DNA of 10,738 bases from Prevotellaceae bacterium (lineage in GTDB: Bacteria > Bacteroidota > Bacteroidia > Bacteroidales > Bacteroidaceae): NCBI GenBank assembly GCA_015257125.1, contig JABZKU010000044.1, forward strand, positions 1 through 10,738. The letters run 5' to 3'. The notes beneath the pieces were generated by a model. It saw only the letters and a list, made by a program, of their open reading frames with translations. It made no database searches and had not been told where the DNA came from. Shown here piece by piece: positions 1-7,118 of this stretch. Numbering within the stretch: position 1 is the first letter of the stretch; each line of letters opens with the position of its first letter. The position numbers and the translations under genes are program-made.

Positions 1-20
1 GGGGTGGCCAAAAGCCGCGG

Positions 21-28
21 CAAAGTTA
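21..28 (-). promoter_or_regulatory. Bacteroidota -7 box reading out of the window
   Basis: Read on the minus strand the bases are TAACTTTG, a full match to the Bacteroidota -7 consensus TAnnTTTG. It lies two bases beyond the T-run of the lolD terminator, so a leftward gene beyond position 1 probably starts just outside the window. No clear TTTG -33 box is visible about 20 bases upstream, where the terminator stem sits. That weakens the call. Confidence 0.4.
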
Positions 29-29
29 C

Positions 30-62
30 AAAAAAACACCGCCTCTTTTCGAAGAGTCGGTG
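30..62 (-). terminator. Rho-independent terminator of lolD
   Basis: On the minus strand the arms 62-52 and 47-37 form an 11-bp stem with one mismatch, closed by a four-base CGAA loop. A run of T (36-30) follows directly. This is a textbook intrinsic terminator for leftward transcription. It lies about 130 bases beyond the lolD stop codon with no gene between. Confidence 0.75.
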
Positions 63-99
63 TACTTTGTGCGGTTTTTTCGCCGAGAGGGGGTGAACT

Positions 100-125
100 G
101 CTCCACAGATTGTGCAGTGTGGAGC
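100..125. repeat. Perfect 8-bp inverted repeat in the lolD 3' region
   Basis: GCTCCACA (100-107) and TGTGGAGC (118-125) are exact inverse complements around a 10-base loop. The structure sits between the lolD stop codon and the terminator at 30-62. No T-run follows on either strand, so it is not itself an obvious terminator. It may stabilise the mRNA 3' end or be chance. Confidence 0.45.
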
Positions 126-194
126 GCAAAAGGGGGAAGCGGGGCAGTTTTCACTTCGCGGGGCGCGCGTTTTTCCTCCACTGCGTGTGTGTTT

Positions 195-854
195 TTACTC
201 CACCACGCGGCCGTCGGCGAGACGAATGCAACGATCGGTCTGGGCAGCAAATTGCTCGTCGTGGGTCACTATGACGAAAGTTTGTCCCAATTCCTCGCGC
301 AAACGGAAGAAGAGGGCTTGAAGTTCCGAGCGGTTGTGCGTATCGAGCGAACCGGTGGGCTCATCGGCGAAGACGATGTCTGGACGGTTGGTGAGGGCGC
401 GCGCGGCGGCCACACGTTGCTGTTCGCCGCCCGAGAGTTCGGCGGGTTTGTGCTCGGCGCGTGCCGAGAGTCCCATGAATTCGAGCAACTCGGCGGCGCG
501 TGCCGTGGCGGCGCGCTTGCTTTCGCCGGCAATCAGCGCGGGAAGCATCACATTCTCGAGGGCGGTGAACTCGGGCAAGAGCTGGTGGAACTGAAAGATG
601 AAGCCGATGTGGCGATTGCGGAAGCGCGAGAGCGCAGTGTCCGAGAGTCGCGTCACATCGGTGTCGCCGAGCGTGATCGTTCCCTCGTCGGGACGCAGCA
701 AGGTGCCCATGACTTGGAGCAAGGTGGTTTTTCCGGCGCCGGAAGCGCCGACTATGCTCACCATCTCGCCGCGGGCGATGTCGGTGTCGATGCCTTTCAG
801 CACTTCGAGCGTGCCAAATGATTTATGGATGTCGCGAATGGAGAGAATGGACAT
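195..854 (-). CDS. lolD: LolD-type ABC transporter ATP-binding protein
   Basis: A 219-residue nucleotide-binding subunit of the MacB/LolD class of ABC transporters. LolD powers release of outer-membrane lipoproteins from the inner membrane together with LolC/E-type permeases. Visible motifs, in order: Walker A GASGAGKT (residues 36-43), Q-loop Q88, signature LSGGEQQR (140-147), Walker B IVFADEP (160-166) and switch H198. The segment after the Q-loop, HQLLPEFTALENV, is characteristic of LolD rather than of MacB or FtsE. The frame stays open 97 codons further upstream, but the conserved ABC fold begins at MSILSIRDIHKSFG and the length then matches the family, so the start is placed at 854. No permease gene lies beside it. 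The antiporter gene upstream is on the same strand 118 bases away with no clear promoter between, so read-through is possible. The exact cargo (LolD versus another lipoprotein or efflux system) is inferred from the motif only. Confidence 0.88.
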   Translation of the reverse strand: MSILSIRDIHKSFGTLEVLKGIDTDIARGEMVSIVGASGAGKTTLLQVMGTLLRPDEGTITLGDTDVTRLSDTALSRFRNRHIGFIFQFHQLLPEFTALENVMLPALIAGESKRAATARAAELLEFMGLSARAEHKPAELSGGEQQRVAAARALTNRPDIVFADEPTGSLDTHNRSELQALFFRLREELGQTFVIVTHDEQFAAQTDRCIRLADGRVVE

Positions 855-920
855 GGGGTGGGAGTTTTTAGGCGTGGAGGAGTGGGAAAAAGTGGGCACG
901 TTCGCGCCGAGCAGGGCGGC

Positions 921-986
921 CTTTCGGCTTGAAGGTCGGCACGCTTGGCCGTGAGCATGCCCGACTTTCAACTTAAAGGTCGGGAA
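921..986. repeat. Imperfect direct repeat between lolD and the antiporter gene
   Basis: Two 22-base units, 921-942 and 965-986, share the pattern CTTTC-(two bases)-CTT-(base)-AAGGTCGG, 44 bases apart. Each is also a small inverted repeat; the second reads CCCGACTTT (960-968), a short loop, then AAAGGTCGGG (975-984). The second unit overlaps the last codons of the antiporter gene. There is no T-run, so this is not a typical terminator. It may be a small intergenic repeat family. Confidence 0.4.
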
Positions 987-3030
987 GGGTGAGGGCATTG
1001 CGGCCATCGCCCGACGAAGAGGTGGCACCGGAGCGCGCAGGGACGATGAGCATCCAACTGCGGGCGGAGAAATAGCGTTCGAGTTGCCCCGGAATTGCGT
1101 CAAGACGGCGGTGGTAGGAGGGCATACCGCGGCGGGCGAGCACAAACACGGCCATGTGGTCGGGACGGGTGCGGGCAGCCACGGCGGCGAGGCCGTCGGT
1201 GGGCGACAACTCGTGGTAGTCGGCCGAAAGGCTGCGGCGATCGGCCTGCCAAATGCCTTCGACGGCGCGCAAAGTGCTCTGCTCGCCGTAGACAGAAAGC
1301 CGACAGGCGGTTTGTTCGGCCAAGGTGGCGATGCGTCGGCACCAGTGTTTCAAACCAGGGTCGAACTCTCCGCGTCGCGGCACGATGATGTGCAAGCGCC
1401 GCAGGGAGTGAATGGGCACCAACGGCCGATAAATCATAATTTGTTGTGCGGCCGAAGCGATCAAGTCGGTGGCAAATTTGCCGTAGAAGGTTTCGCCGAT
1501 GTGCTTTTTGCTGTGGAGTCCGATGAGAATGTCGGTGGCTTCGTGTTCGCCGGCGGTGTGTGTGATGCCCGTCACGGCGTTGACCGATCGGCGGCAGTGA
1601 GTTTGCATGCGCACTCCCACAGCGGCGGCCATCTTGGCGGCGTAGTCCAGTCCGCGGCGCGCTTCTATGCGGCGTTCGGCGTCGTCGTCGAGCACGACGG
1701 TCACGGCGGTGAGTTGCGCCGTTGCGCTCGGTGTGCGCAACATCAGCGCCATGTTCGTCAGCGGGATGAGCATGTTCGGGTAGCTCAGTGCGACAATGAT
1801 CGAATCCTTGTCGGCCGACGCGTCTTCTTGCGCGGCTTCGCCCGAAAGCACGATCTTCCGCGCCGCGCGATCAGTGAGGGTTGAGGCTACAATGCACGAA
1901 CCGAGGATCAAAAACATGGCGGCGTTGATGATGTCGTCGCCCAACAGGTGCGAGCCGTCGGGGAGTATGATCTCATAACCCACAAGCGCGATGGCCAACG
2001 TGGCGGCGGCGCGCGCAGTGGAGAGACCCGACACGAGTTGCGCCTCGCCGGCGCTGAAACCCATGAGGCGAATGCTGTGGGCGGCGAGGATTTTGCCCGC
2101 CGCGCCCGTGACAATCATCACGCCGGCGGTGACAAATATACTATAGTCCGAAGCCATCGCCTGGACATTGATGATCATGCCCACGCCGATGAGGAAATAC
2201 GGCACAAAGAGGGCATTGCCCACGAAATCGATGTGGCTCATCAGCGGTCCGGCGGGAGGAATCTCACGGTTGAGGGCGAGTCCGACCAAGAACGCGCCCA
2301 AGATGCCTTCCATACCCACCCATTCCATGAGACCGGCGCCGAGGAAAACGAGCGTCAACACGAAGATGTATTGCACCACATTGTCGTCGAAGCGCCGAAA
2401 AAAGCGCCGGCAGATCCACGGGAACACCACCACGATGCCCGCACTCAGCGCCAACAGTCGCGCGCCGAGCAGCAGGAAGTTGAAGCCTTCGCCGTCGGGT
2501 TTGTAGGCGCCGCCCACAATGGCGAGCACCAAGAGCGTGAGAATGTTCGTAATGATGGTGGCGCCCACCGCAATGCCCACAGAGCGGTGCTTAGACAAGC
2601 CCCATCGCATCACCACCGGGTACGTTAGTAGCGTATGGGCGGCATACATCGATGCCACCAGCACGCCGGCCGGCACACTCATGCCCAGCGCCCACACGTT
2701 TACCCCCAGCCCGAGGGCGAAAGGCAGGGCGAACGAGATGAGACCGAAGGAGAGCGCCACATAACGGTGGCGCATCACGTCCGTAAGGTTCATGCTGAGC
2801 GACGCCATGAACATAATATAATAGAGACCCACCTTACCGAAGATCTCAAAACTGGCGTCGCGGTTGAGCAGGTGCACACCGTGCGGCCCGATCACCACGC
2901 CGACCACGATCAACCCCACAATGGAGGGAATACGAAGGCGTTCGAGGAGCATGGGCGTGAAGAGAATCACACCCAACACCACGAAGAATATCCACGTCGG
3001 ATCGGTGATGGGAAGCGGAATAAACGACAT
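973..3030 (-). CDS. CPA2-type cation:proton antiporter with C-terminal USP-like domain
   Basis: A 685-residue inner-membrane protein that probably exchanges Na+ or K+ for H+. About a dozen hydrophobic segments fill residues 12-385. Family landmarks are AHTLLTYPVVMRWGLSKHRS (131-150), GILGAFLVGLALNR (242-255) and STARAAATLAIALVGYE (337-353). After residue 400 the protein is soluble. It begins DSIIVALSYPNMLIPLTNMA and includes ATDILIGLHSKKHIG (498-512), resembling one and probably two degenerate universal-stress-protein domains. The start at 3030 is chosen because MSFIPLPITDPTWIFF leads straight into the first membrane segment; an extension to 3093 adds only an unremarkable 21 residues. Oddity: the helix-5 motif reads TIITN (158-162), where I expect an Asp in place of N162, so ion coupling may be altered. 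It is transcribed leftward toward lolD and is divergent from asd. Confidence 0.85.
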   Translation of the reverse strand: MSFIPLPITDPTWIFFVVLGVILFTPMLLERLRIPSIVGLIVVGVVIGPHGVHLLNRDASFEIFGKVGLYYIMFMASLSMNLTDVMRHRYVALSFGLISFALPFALGLGVNVWALGMSVPAGVLVASMYAAHTLLTYPVVMRWGLSKHRSVGIAVGATIITNILTLLVLAIVGGAYKPDGEGFNFLLLGARLLALSAGIVVVFPWICRRFFRRFDDNVVQYIFVLTLVFLGAGLMEWVGMEGILGAFLVGLALNREIPPAGPLMSHIDFVGNALFVPYFLIGVGMIINVQAMASDYSIFVTAGVMIVTGAAGKILAAHSIRLMGFSAGEAQLVSGLSTARAAATLAIALVGYEIILPDGSHLLGDDIINAAMFLILGSCIVASTLTDRAARKIVLSGEAAQEDASADKDSIIVALSYPNMLIPLTNMALMLRTPSATAQLTAVTVVLDDDAERRIEARRGLDYAAKMAAAVGVRMQTHCRRSVNAVTGITHTAGEHEATDILIGLHSKKHIGETFYGKFATDLIASAAQQIMIYRPLVPIHSLRRLHIIVPRRGEFDPGLKHWCRRIATLAEQTACRLSVYGEQSTLRAVEGIWQADRRSLSADYHELSPTDGLAAVAARTRPDHMAVFVLARRGMPSYHRRLDAIPGQLERYFSARSWMLIVPARSGATSSSGDGRNALTLPDL

Positions 3031-3070
3031 GTGCGCAAGATAAATGCCCGAAATCGGGACGTTCGGACGG

Positions 3071-3078
3071 CAAAGTAA
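3071..3078 (-). promoter_or_regulatory. Possible -7 box for the antiporter gene
   Basis: The minus strand reads TTACTTTG, one base off TAnnTTTG, about 40 bases upstream of the start at 3030 and preceded by a long T-rich run. No -33 TTTG is evident. The position in the divergent region supports it, but the match is imperfect. Confidence 0.3.
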
Positions 3079-3121
3079 CAAAAAAAATGGCATACCGCGC
3101 GCGAAATACGGGATTTATCGA

Positions 3122-3129
3122 TACTTTTG
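3122..3129 (+). promoter_or_regulatory. Probable -7 box for asd
   Basis: TACTTTTG is a full match to TAnnTTTG and predicts transcription beginning near 3135, giving a leader of about 85 bases. The -33 region is not a recognisable TTTG. It is the only good candidate between the divergent antiporter and asd genes. Confidence 0.45.
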
Positions 3130-3152
3130 CAGACACCTATTCACTCATTCTT

Positions 3153-3199
3153 CCGACGAGTTGCCCGCCGCAAGCCCTTTTCGCGCCGCATCTCGTCGG
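3153..3199 (+). promoter_or_regulatory. Structured leader of asd (inverted repeat)
   Basis: CCGACGAG (3153-3160) pairs perfectly with CTCGTCGG (3192-3199) across 31 bases. Inside, TTGC (3161-3164) and GCAA (3170-3173) can form a second short hairpin. The structure would lie in the transcribed leader, ending about 20 bases before the asd start. It is far too small to be a lysine riboswitch and I do not recognise it as a known leader class. It may modulate translation or be incidental. Confidence 0.4.
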
Positions 3200-3220
3200 C
3201 GAAATCTTTATGACAAACCT

Positions 3221-4237
3221 ATGAACGTAGCCATTGTAGGCGCCAGCGGTGCCGTAGGCCAAGAGTTTCTCCGCGTACTGGCCGAACGCAAGTTTCCCAT
3301 CGACGAACTTCGACTCTTCGGTTCGAAACGTAGCGCCGGCAAAGTCTATCGTTTCGGTGATCGCGACGTGACGGTGCGCGAACTCCGCCACGACACCGAC
3401 GACTTCCGCGACATCGACATCGCCTTCACCAGCGCCGGCGCCGGCATCTCGCGCGACTTCGCCGAAGACATCACCCGCTACGGCGCCGTGATGATCGACA
3501 ACACCAGCGCTTTCCGCATGGATGAGGACGTGCCCCTCGTCGTTCCCGAATGCAACGCCACGGATGCACTCAATCGTCCGCGCGGCATCATCGCTAACCC
3601 CAACTGTACCACCATCATGATGGTCGTGGCGCTCCAAGCCATCGAGCGGTTGAGCCACATTCGCTGCGTGCACGTGGCCAGTTATCAGGCCGCTTCGGGC
3701 GCAGGCCAGGCCGCCATGGACGAACTCGAGGCGCAGCACCGCGCACTCGCCGCCGGCGAAACGCCCCACGTTGAGAAGTTCGCCTATCAGCTCGCCTATA
3801 ACGTCATTCCGCAGATCGACGTCTTCACCGACAACGGATACACGAAGGAAGAGATGAAGATGTACAACGAGACGCGCAAGATCATGCACTCCGACATCGT
3901 CGTGAGCGCCACTTGCGTGCGTGTTCCGGTGATGCGCAGCCACTCCGAAGCCATTTGGGTGGAGACCGAGCGCGAGCTCACGGTCGAAGAAGTGAGCCGT
4001 GCCATTTCCGACGGCGAAGGCCTCACCCTCGACGACAACCCCGCCGAGCGCCGCTATCCCATGCCCCTTTTCTTAGCCGGTTGCGACGATGTTTACGTCG
4101 GCCGCATCCGCAAAGACCTCGCCAACCCCAACGGAATGACCTTCTGGTTGGTGAGCGACCAGATCAAAAAGGGCGCTGCGCTCAACGCCGTGCAGATTGC
4201 CGAGTGGCTCATTGCCCACAACGGCCTGAAAGCCTAA
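3221..4237 (+). CDS. asd: Aspartate-semialdehyde dehydrogenase
   Basis: A 338-residue cytoplasmic enzyme that reduces aspartyl phosphate to aspartate semialdehyde with NADPH. This is the branch-point step toward lysine/diaminopimelate, threonine and methionine. The dinucleotide-binding loop GASGAVG spans residues 7-13. The catalytic cysteine is C129 in NPNCTT, followed by the substrate loop SYQAASGAG (154-162). R234 in CVRVPV and H241 in RSHSE have the same seven-residue spacing as the catalytic Arg/His pair of the E. coli enzyme. Length and motifs fit the bacterial Asd family and nothing essential is missing. The start at 3221 places the Rossmann strand MNVAIVGASG at the N-terminus, as is usual; the open frame upstream has no conserved sequence. 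The gene appears monocistronic, with its own promoter, structured leader and strong terminator (4316-4371). Confidence 0.95.
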   Translation: MNVAIVGASGAVGQEFLRVLAERKFPIDELRLFGSKRSAGKVYRFGDRDVTVRELRHDTDDFRDIDIAFTSAGAGISRDFAEDITRYGAVMIDNTSAFRMDEDVPLVVPECNATDALNRPRGIIANPNCTTIMMVVALQAIERLSHIRCVHVASYQAASGAGQAAMDELEAQHRALAAGETPHVEKFAYQLAYNVIPQIDVFTDNGYTKEEMKMYNETRKIMHSDIVVSATCVRVPVMRSHSEAIWVETERELTVEEVSRAISDGEGLTLDDNPAERRYPMPLFLAGCDDVYVGRIRKDLANPNGMTFWLVSDQIKKGAALNAVQIAEWLIAHNGLKA

Positions 4238-4315
4238 GTCCCGCCGCGCGTCGTCGCCCGCCGGGCAACATGCCCGCCACGAAGCGCCGAAACGGCGCGC
4301 CGATCCCTATCCATT

Positions 4316-4371
4316 AACGGCCAAACCGCCGACCGACACCCTGTGTGTCCGTCGGCGGTTTGGCCGTTTTT
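4316..4371 (+). terminator. Strong rho-independent terminator of asd
   Basis: Arms 4316-4333 and 4351-4368 are perfect inverse complements over 18 bp. The 17-base apex can pair further through GACAC and GTGTC. The right arm runs into TTTTT (4367-4371). A T-run is present only on the plus strand, so the terminator acts on asd, 80 bases after its stop codon. Confidence 0.92.
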
Positions 4372-4652
4372 GTGCATCGGTTCGTCCCATCGAGGGGGCA
4401 AAACTCCGTTCTTTGGCTTGCTCATCGTGTAGAAAAAGCGCGCGATGCTCGCGAAAGCGAGGATCGTCAACACTTGAAGTCTGAGGATGTAGGCTGTGTA
4501 ATGCAGCGGCTGCTTGAAGAAAACAAAAAAACTCGTGTCCGTTTTGCATACAATGCATATAATAAAAACAAAATAGTGCCCGCGAATGGCTGAAATATGC
4601 AAACTGCGGCGCGCTTTTTTCGTGCGCAATGCACACAAGTAGACCGAATGAT
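4372..4652. other. Intergenic stretch without a convincing gene
   Basis: Together with 4661-4836 this makes about 465 bases between the asd terminator and the GH97 start with no supportable coding region. It is more AT-rich than its surroundings from about 4510 to 4600 (runs of A, and GCATACAATGCATA at 4546-4559). It contains the small hairpin at 4443-4466 and a minor one at 4503-4513 (GCAG-CGG-CTGC). I recognise no tRNA, no standard structured RNA and no mobile element. A small RNA on either strand cannot be excluded. Confidence 0.5.
4443..4466. repeat. GAAA-tetraloop hairpin in the asd-GH97 gap
   Basis: CGAT-G-CTCGC (4443-4452) pairs with GCGAG-G-ATCG (4457-4466) around the loop GAAA (4453-4456). 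That gives nine pairs interrupted by one G.G mismatch. GNRA-closed stems are typical of structured RNA, but one short stem in non-coding DNA may be chance. Confidence 0.4.
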
Positions 4653-4660
4653 TATCTTTG
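4653..4660 (+). promoter_or_regulatory. Probable -7 box for the GH97 gene
   Basis: TATCTTTG matches TAnnTTTG exactly. Transcription would start near 4667, giving a leader of about 170 bases that holds a weak GC stem (4702-4707 with 4724-4729). No -33 TTTG is visible. Two TTATATAG copies (4795-4802, 4820-4827) just before the gene are AT-rich but do not fit the promoter consensus. Confidence 0.4.
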
Positions 4661-4836
4661 TGTGCGAAAAAGTCCTCAACTTTTGGGTAGACAGCCCGAA
4701 AGGCGCGTGAAAAAAAACGACCGCGCGCCCGATCGATCGTCCACCGCCGCGCGTTCGGCGAAAACACGCCCCTCGCGACCGACAGCACGCCTTATTATAT
4801 AGGTGCGCATCGACACCACTTATATAGCCCCACTCC

Positions 4837-7005
4837 ATGAAGAAAATTTTCCTCACCTCCGCTTTCGCGCTCCTCGCCCTCGCGGCCGCAGCGCAGCAGG
4901 TCACCTCGCCCGACGGCAAGTTGAAACTCGACTTCCGCATCGACGGCGGACGACCCACCTACACCCTCACCGTCGACGGGCGAACCGTCATCGCCCCCTC
5001 CCATCTCGGCTACAAATTCAAGGCCGACAACGGCGAGAAAAACGACTTTTCGGAAGTCAAGTCCTCGACCACCGACGACAAGAAAGCCCAACGTCGCGCA
5101 GACTGCTTCAGCGGTTTCCAACTGGTGCGCTACGAAAACAACAGCTTCGACGAGACTTGGCAGCCCGTGCTGGGCGAGGAGAGCAGCATTCGCAACCACT
5201 ACAACGAACTGCTCGTGTGTCTCAAACAGTCGAAGAACGATCGGTTCATGAACGTCCGCTTCCGTCTTTTCGACGACGGACTCGGCTTCCGCTATGAGTT
5301 CCCCGAGCAGAAAAAACTCACCTACTTCGTCGTGGCCGACGAGCTGACGGAATTTGCCCTCACGGGCGACCACACCGCCTGGTGGGTGGCCGGCGACTAC
5401 GACACGCAGGAGTTCGAATACCAGCAGACGAAACTCTCCGGCATTCGCGGACAGATGAAAAAGGCCATTAAGGCCAACTCCTCCAGCACGCCGGCCGGCC
5501 CCACCACCGTGCAGACCGCGCTGCAAATGCGCACCGACGACGGACTGTATGTCAACCTCCACGAGGCCGCCTGCATGGACTATCCCACCATGCACCTCAC
5601 CTACGACGAGCAGAACAACACCTTCGTGAGCCATCTCACCCCCGATGCGCGCGGCGACAAAGGCTATCTGCAAGCCCCCTCCAATTCGCCGTGGCGCACC
5701 GTCATCGTCGGCCGCAAAGCCACCGACATCCTCGCCAGCCGCATCACCCTCAACCTCAACGAGCCCTCGAAAATCGACGACACCTCGTGGATTCATCCCG
5801 TGAAATACGTCGGCGTGTGGTGGGACATGATCACCGGACGCGGACAATGGGCCTACACCGACGCCGTGAGCACCGTGAAACTCGGCGAAACCGACTACTC
5901 CAAACTTCCTGCTTCGCCCAAACACTCGGCCAACACCGCCAACGTGAAGCGATACATCGACTTTGCCGCCAAAAACGGACTCGACGCCGTGCTCGTCGAG
6001 GGATGGAACGAAGGTTGGGAAGACTGGTTCGGCAACCAAAAGGACTATGTTTTCGACTTTGTCAGCCCCTATCCCGATTTCGACGTCAAGGCACTCCACG
6101 ATTATGCCAAGGCGCGCGGCGTGAAGCTCATCATGCACCACGAAACCTCCTCGTCCGTGCGCAACTATGAGCGACATCTCGATGCGGCCTACCGCTTCAT
6201 GGTCGACAACGGCTACGACGCCGTCAAGAGCGGCTATGTGGGCGACATCGTGCCCCGCGGTGAGCACCACTACGGCCAGTGGATGAACAACCACTACCTC
6301 TATGCCTTAAAGAAGGCCGCCGACTATCGCATCATGGTCAACGCCCACGAGGCCACCCGCCCCACCGGCTTGTGCAGAACCTATCCCAACCTCATCGGCA
6401 ACGAGAGTGCGCGTGGCACGGAGTACGAAGCCTTTGAGGGCAACCCCGTCAATCACACCACCATCCTCCCCTTCACCCGCTGCATCGGCGGACCGATGGA
6501 CTATACCCCGGGCATCTTTGTCATGGACATGAAGCAGATGAACCCGAAGAACAAGAGTCGCGTGCGTTCCACCTTGGCTCGCCAGTTGGCGCTCTACGTC
6601 ACGCTCTACAGCCCCCTGCAAATGGCCGCCGATGTCATCGAGCACTACGAGGCACGCCCCGATGCGTTCCAGTTCATCAAAGACGTGGCGCTCGATTGGG
6701 ACAAGAGTCTCTACCTGGCCGCCGAGCCCGGTGAATACGTTCTCACGGCGCGCAAGGCCAAGGGCAAAGACGAGTGGTTTGTGGGCTGCACCGCAGGCGA
6801 CAACGGCTACAAAACCGACCTCCGCCTCGACTTCCTCACGCCCGGCCGCACCTATACCGCCACGCTCTACGCCGATGCGCCCGGCACCGCGTGGAACAAG
6901 CGCCCCGAGGCCTATGTGATCAAGACCCTGACCGTGGATCGCAACACCGTGCTCAAGGAGCTCGTGGCCGGTGCGGGCGGCGGATTCGCTCTCTCCATCC
7001 GCTAA
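4837..7005 (+). CDS. GH97 family alpha-glucosidase, SusB-like
   Basis: A 722-residue secreted glycoside hydrolase of family 97. Closely related enzymes cleave alpha-glucosidic bonds of starch-derived oligosaccharides in the periplasm. Residues 1-20 are a signal peptide (MKK, hydrophobic core, AAAAQ). A beta-sandwich domain (about 22-290), a TIM barrel (about 295-600) and a C-terminal beta domain follow. E436 in HHETS, E505 in NAHEATRPTG and E529 in GTEYEAF match, at a constant offset of three, SusB E439 and E508 (bases) and E532 (acid), as I recall them. E523 in GNESARG is a likely calcium ligand. This is the inverting alpha-glucosidase pattern, not the retaining alpha-galactosidase one, which uses an Asp nucleophile. 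Length is near SusB's 738. There are no SusC/SusD, lipoprotein or regulator genes beside it, so it is an orphan rather than part of a visible utilisation locus. The name susB is withheld for that reason. Confidence 0.93.
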   Translation: MKKIFLTSAFALLALAAAAQQVTSPDGKLKLDFRIDGGRPTYTLTVDGRTVIAPSHLGYKFKADNGEKNDFSEVKSSTTDDKKAQRRADCFSGFQLVRYENNSFDETWQPVLGEESSIRNHYNELLVCLKQSKNDRFMNVRFRLFDDGLGFRYEFPEQKKLTYFVVADELTEFALTGDHTAWWVAGDYDTQEFEYQQTKLSGIRGQMKKAIKANSSSTPAGPTTVQTALQMRTDDGLYVNLHEAACMDYPTMHLTYDEQNNTFVSHLTPDARGDKGYLQAPSNSPWRTVIVGRKATDILASRITLNLNEPSKIDDTSWIHPVKYVGVWWDMITGRGQWAYTDAVSTVKLGETDYSKLPASPKHSANTANVKRYIDFAAKNGLDAVLVEGWNEGWEDWFGNQKDYVFDFVSPYPDFDVKALHDYAKARGVKLIMHHETSSSVRNYERHLDAAYRFMVDNGYDAVKSGYVGDIVPRGEHHYGQWMNNHYLYALKKAADYRIMVNAHEATRPTGLCRTYPNLIGNESARGTEYEAFEGNPVNHTTILPFTRCIGGPMDYTPGIFVMDMKQMNPKNKSRVRSTLARQLALYVTLYSPLQMAADVIEHYEARPDAFQFIKDVALDWDKSLYLAAEPGEYVLTARKAKGKDEWFVGCTAGDNGYKTDLRLDFLTPGRTYTATLYADAPGTAWNKRPEAYVIKTLTVDRNTVLKELVAGAGGGFALSIR

Positions 7006-7029
7006 GCGCAAAGCGGGCAGCGGCGAGCC

Positions 7030-7078
7030 GCCGTGCACGGCCGTCGCACCCAACGGCTCCACTTTTGCGCAAAAGTGG
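7030..7078. repeat. Two perfect palindromes downstream of the GH97 gene
   Basis: GCCGTGCACGGC (7030-7041) is a perfect 12-bp palindrome. CCACTTTTGCGCAAAAGTGG (7059-7078) is a perfect 20-bp palindrome. Both lie in the first 75 bases after the GH97 stop codon. They could form hairpins in RNA or bind a dimeric protein. No T-run follows, so the terminator proper is the next hairpin at 7119-7153. Confidence 0.6.
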
Positions 7079-7082
7079 TGCG

Positions 7083-7101
7083 CTTTTCCCAAAAAGTCCC
7101 C
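7083..7101. repeat. Left copy of the cassette-flanking repeat
   Basis: CTTTTCCCAAAAAGTCCCC here recurs at 8685-8705 with two extra A's and otherwise no difference. Both copies precede a TTTTC-containing spacer and a GGGGACTTTTTT right arm (7141-7153 and 8724-8735). The two copies bracket the GNAT/ASCH gene pair. Confidence 0.6.
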
Positions 7102-7118
7102 CACTTTTCTCGAAAACA

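Noticed and set aside
60..821. Long plus-strand open frame opposite lolD
   Set aside because: It has no domain signature and mirrors the well-supported LolD gene on the other strand; high GC keeps antisense frames open.
855..1145. 97-codon upstream extension of the lolD frame
   Set aside because: The extension has no conserved sequence, overlaps the end of the antiporter gene, and would give an atypically long LolD.
3130..3220. Lysine riboswitch upstream of asd
   Set aside because: The leader is under 100 bases and lacks the five-helix architecture; only a simple inverted repeat is present.
4234..4788. Minus-strand frame with a membrane-like segment (YILRLQVLTILAFASIARFF) in the asd-GH97 gap
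   Set aside because: It has no well-placed start before the hydrophobic part, no -7 box, and it runs through the asd terminator stem. A decayed gene remains barely possible.
4795..6294. 499-codon minus-strand open frame opposite the GH97 gene
   Set aside because: It is valine- and glycine-rich with no recognisable fold and is antisense to a gene with complete catalytic residues. It is a composition artefact.
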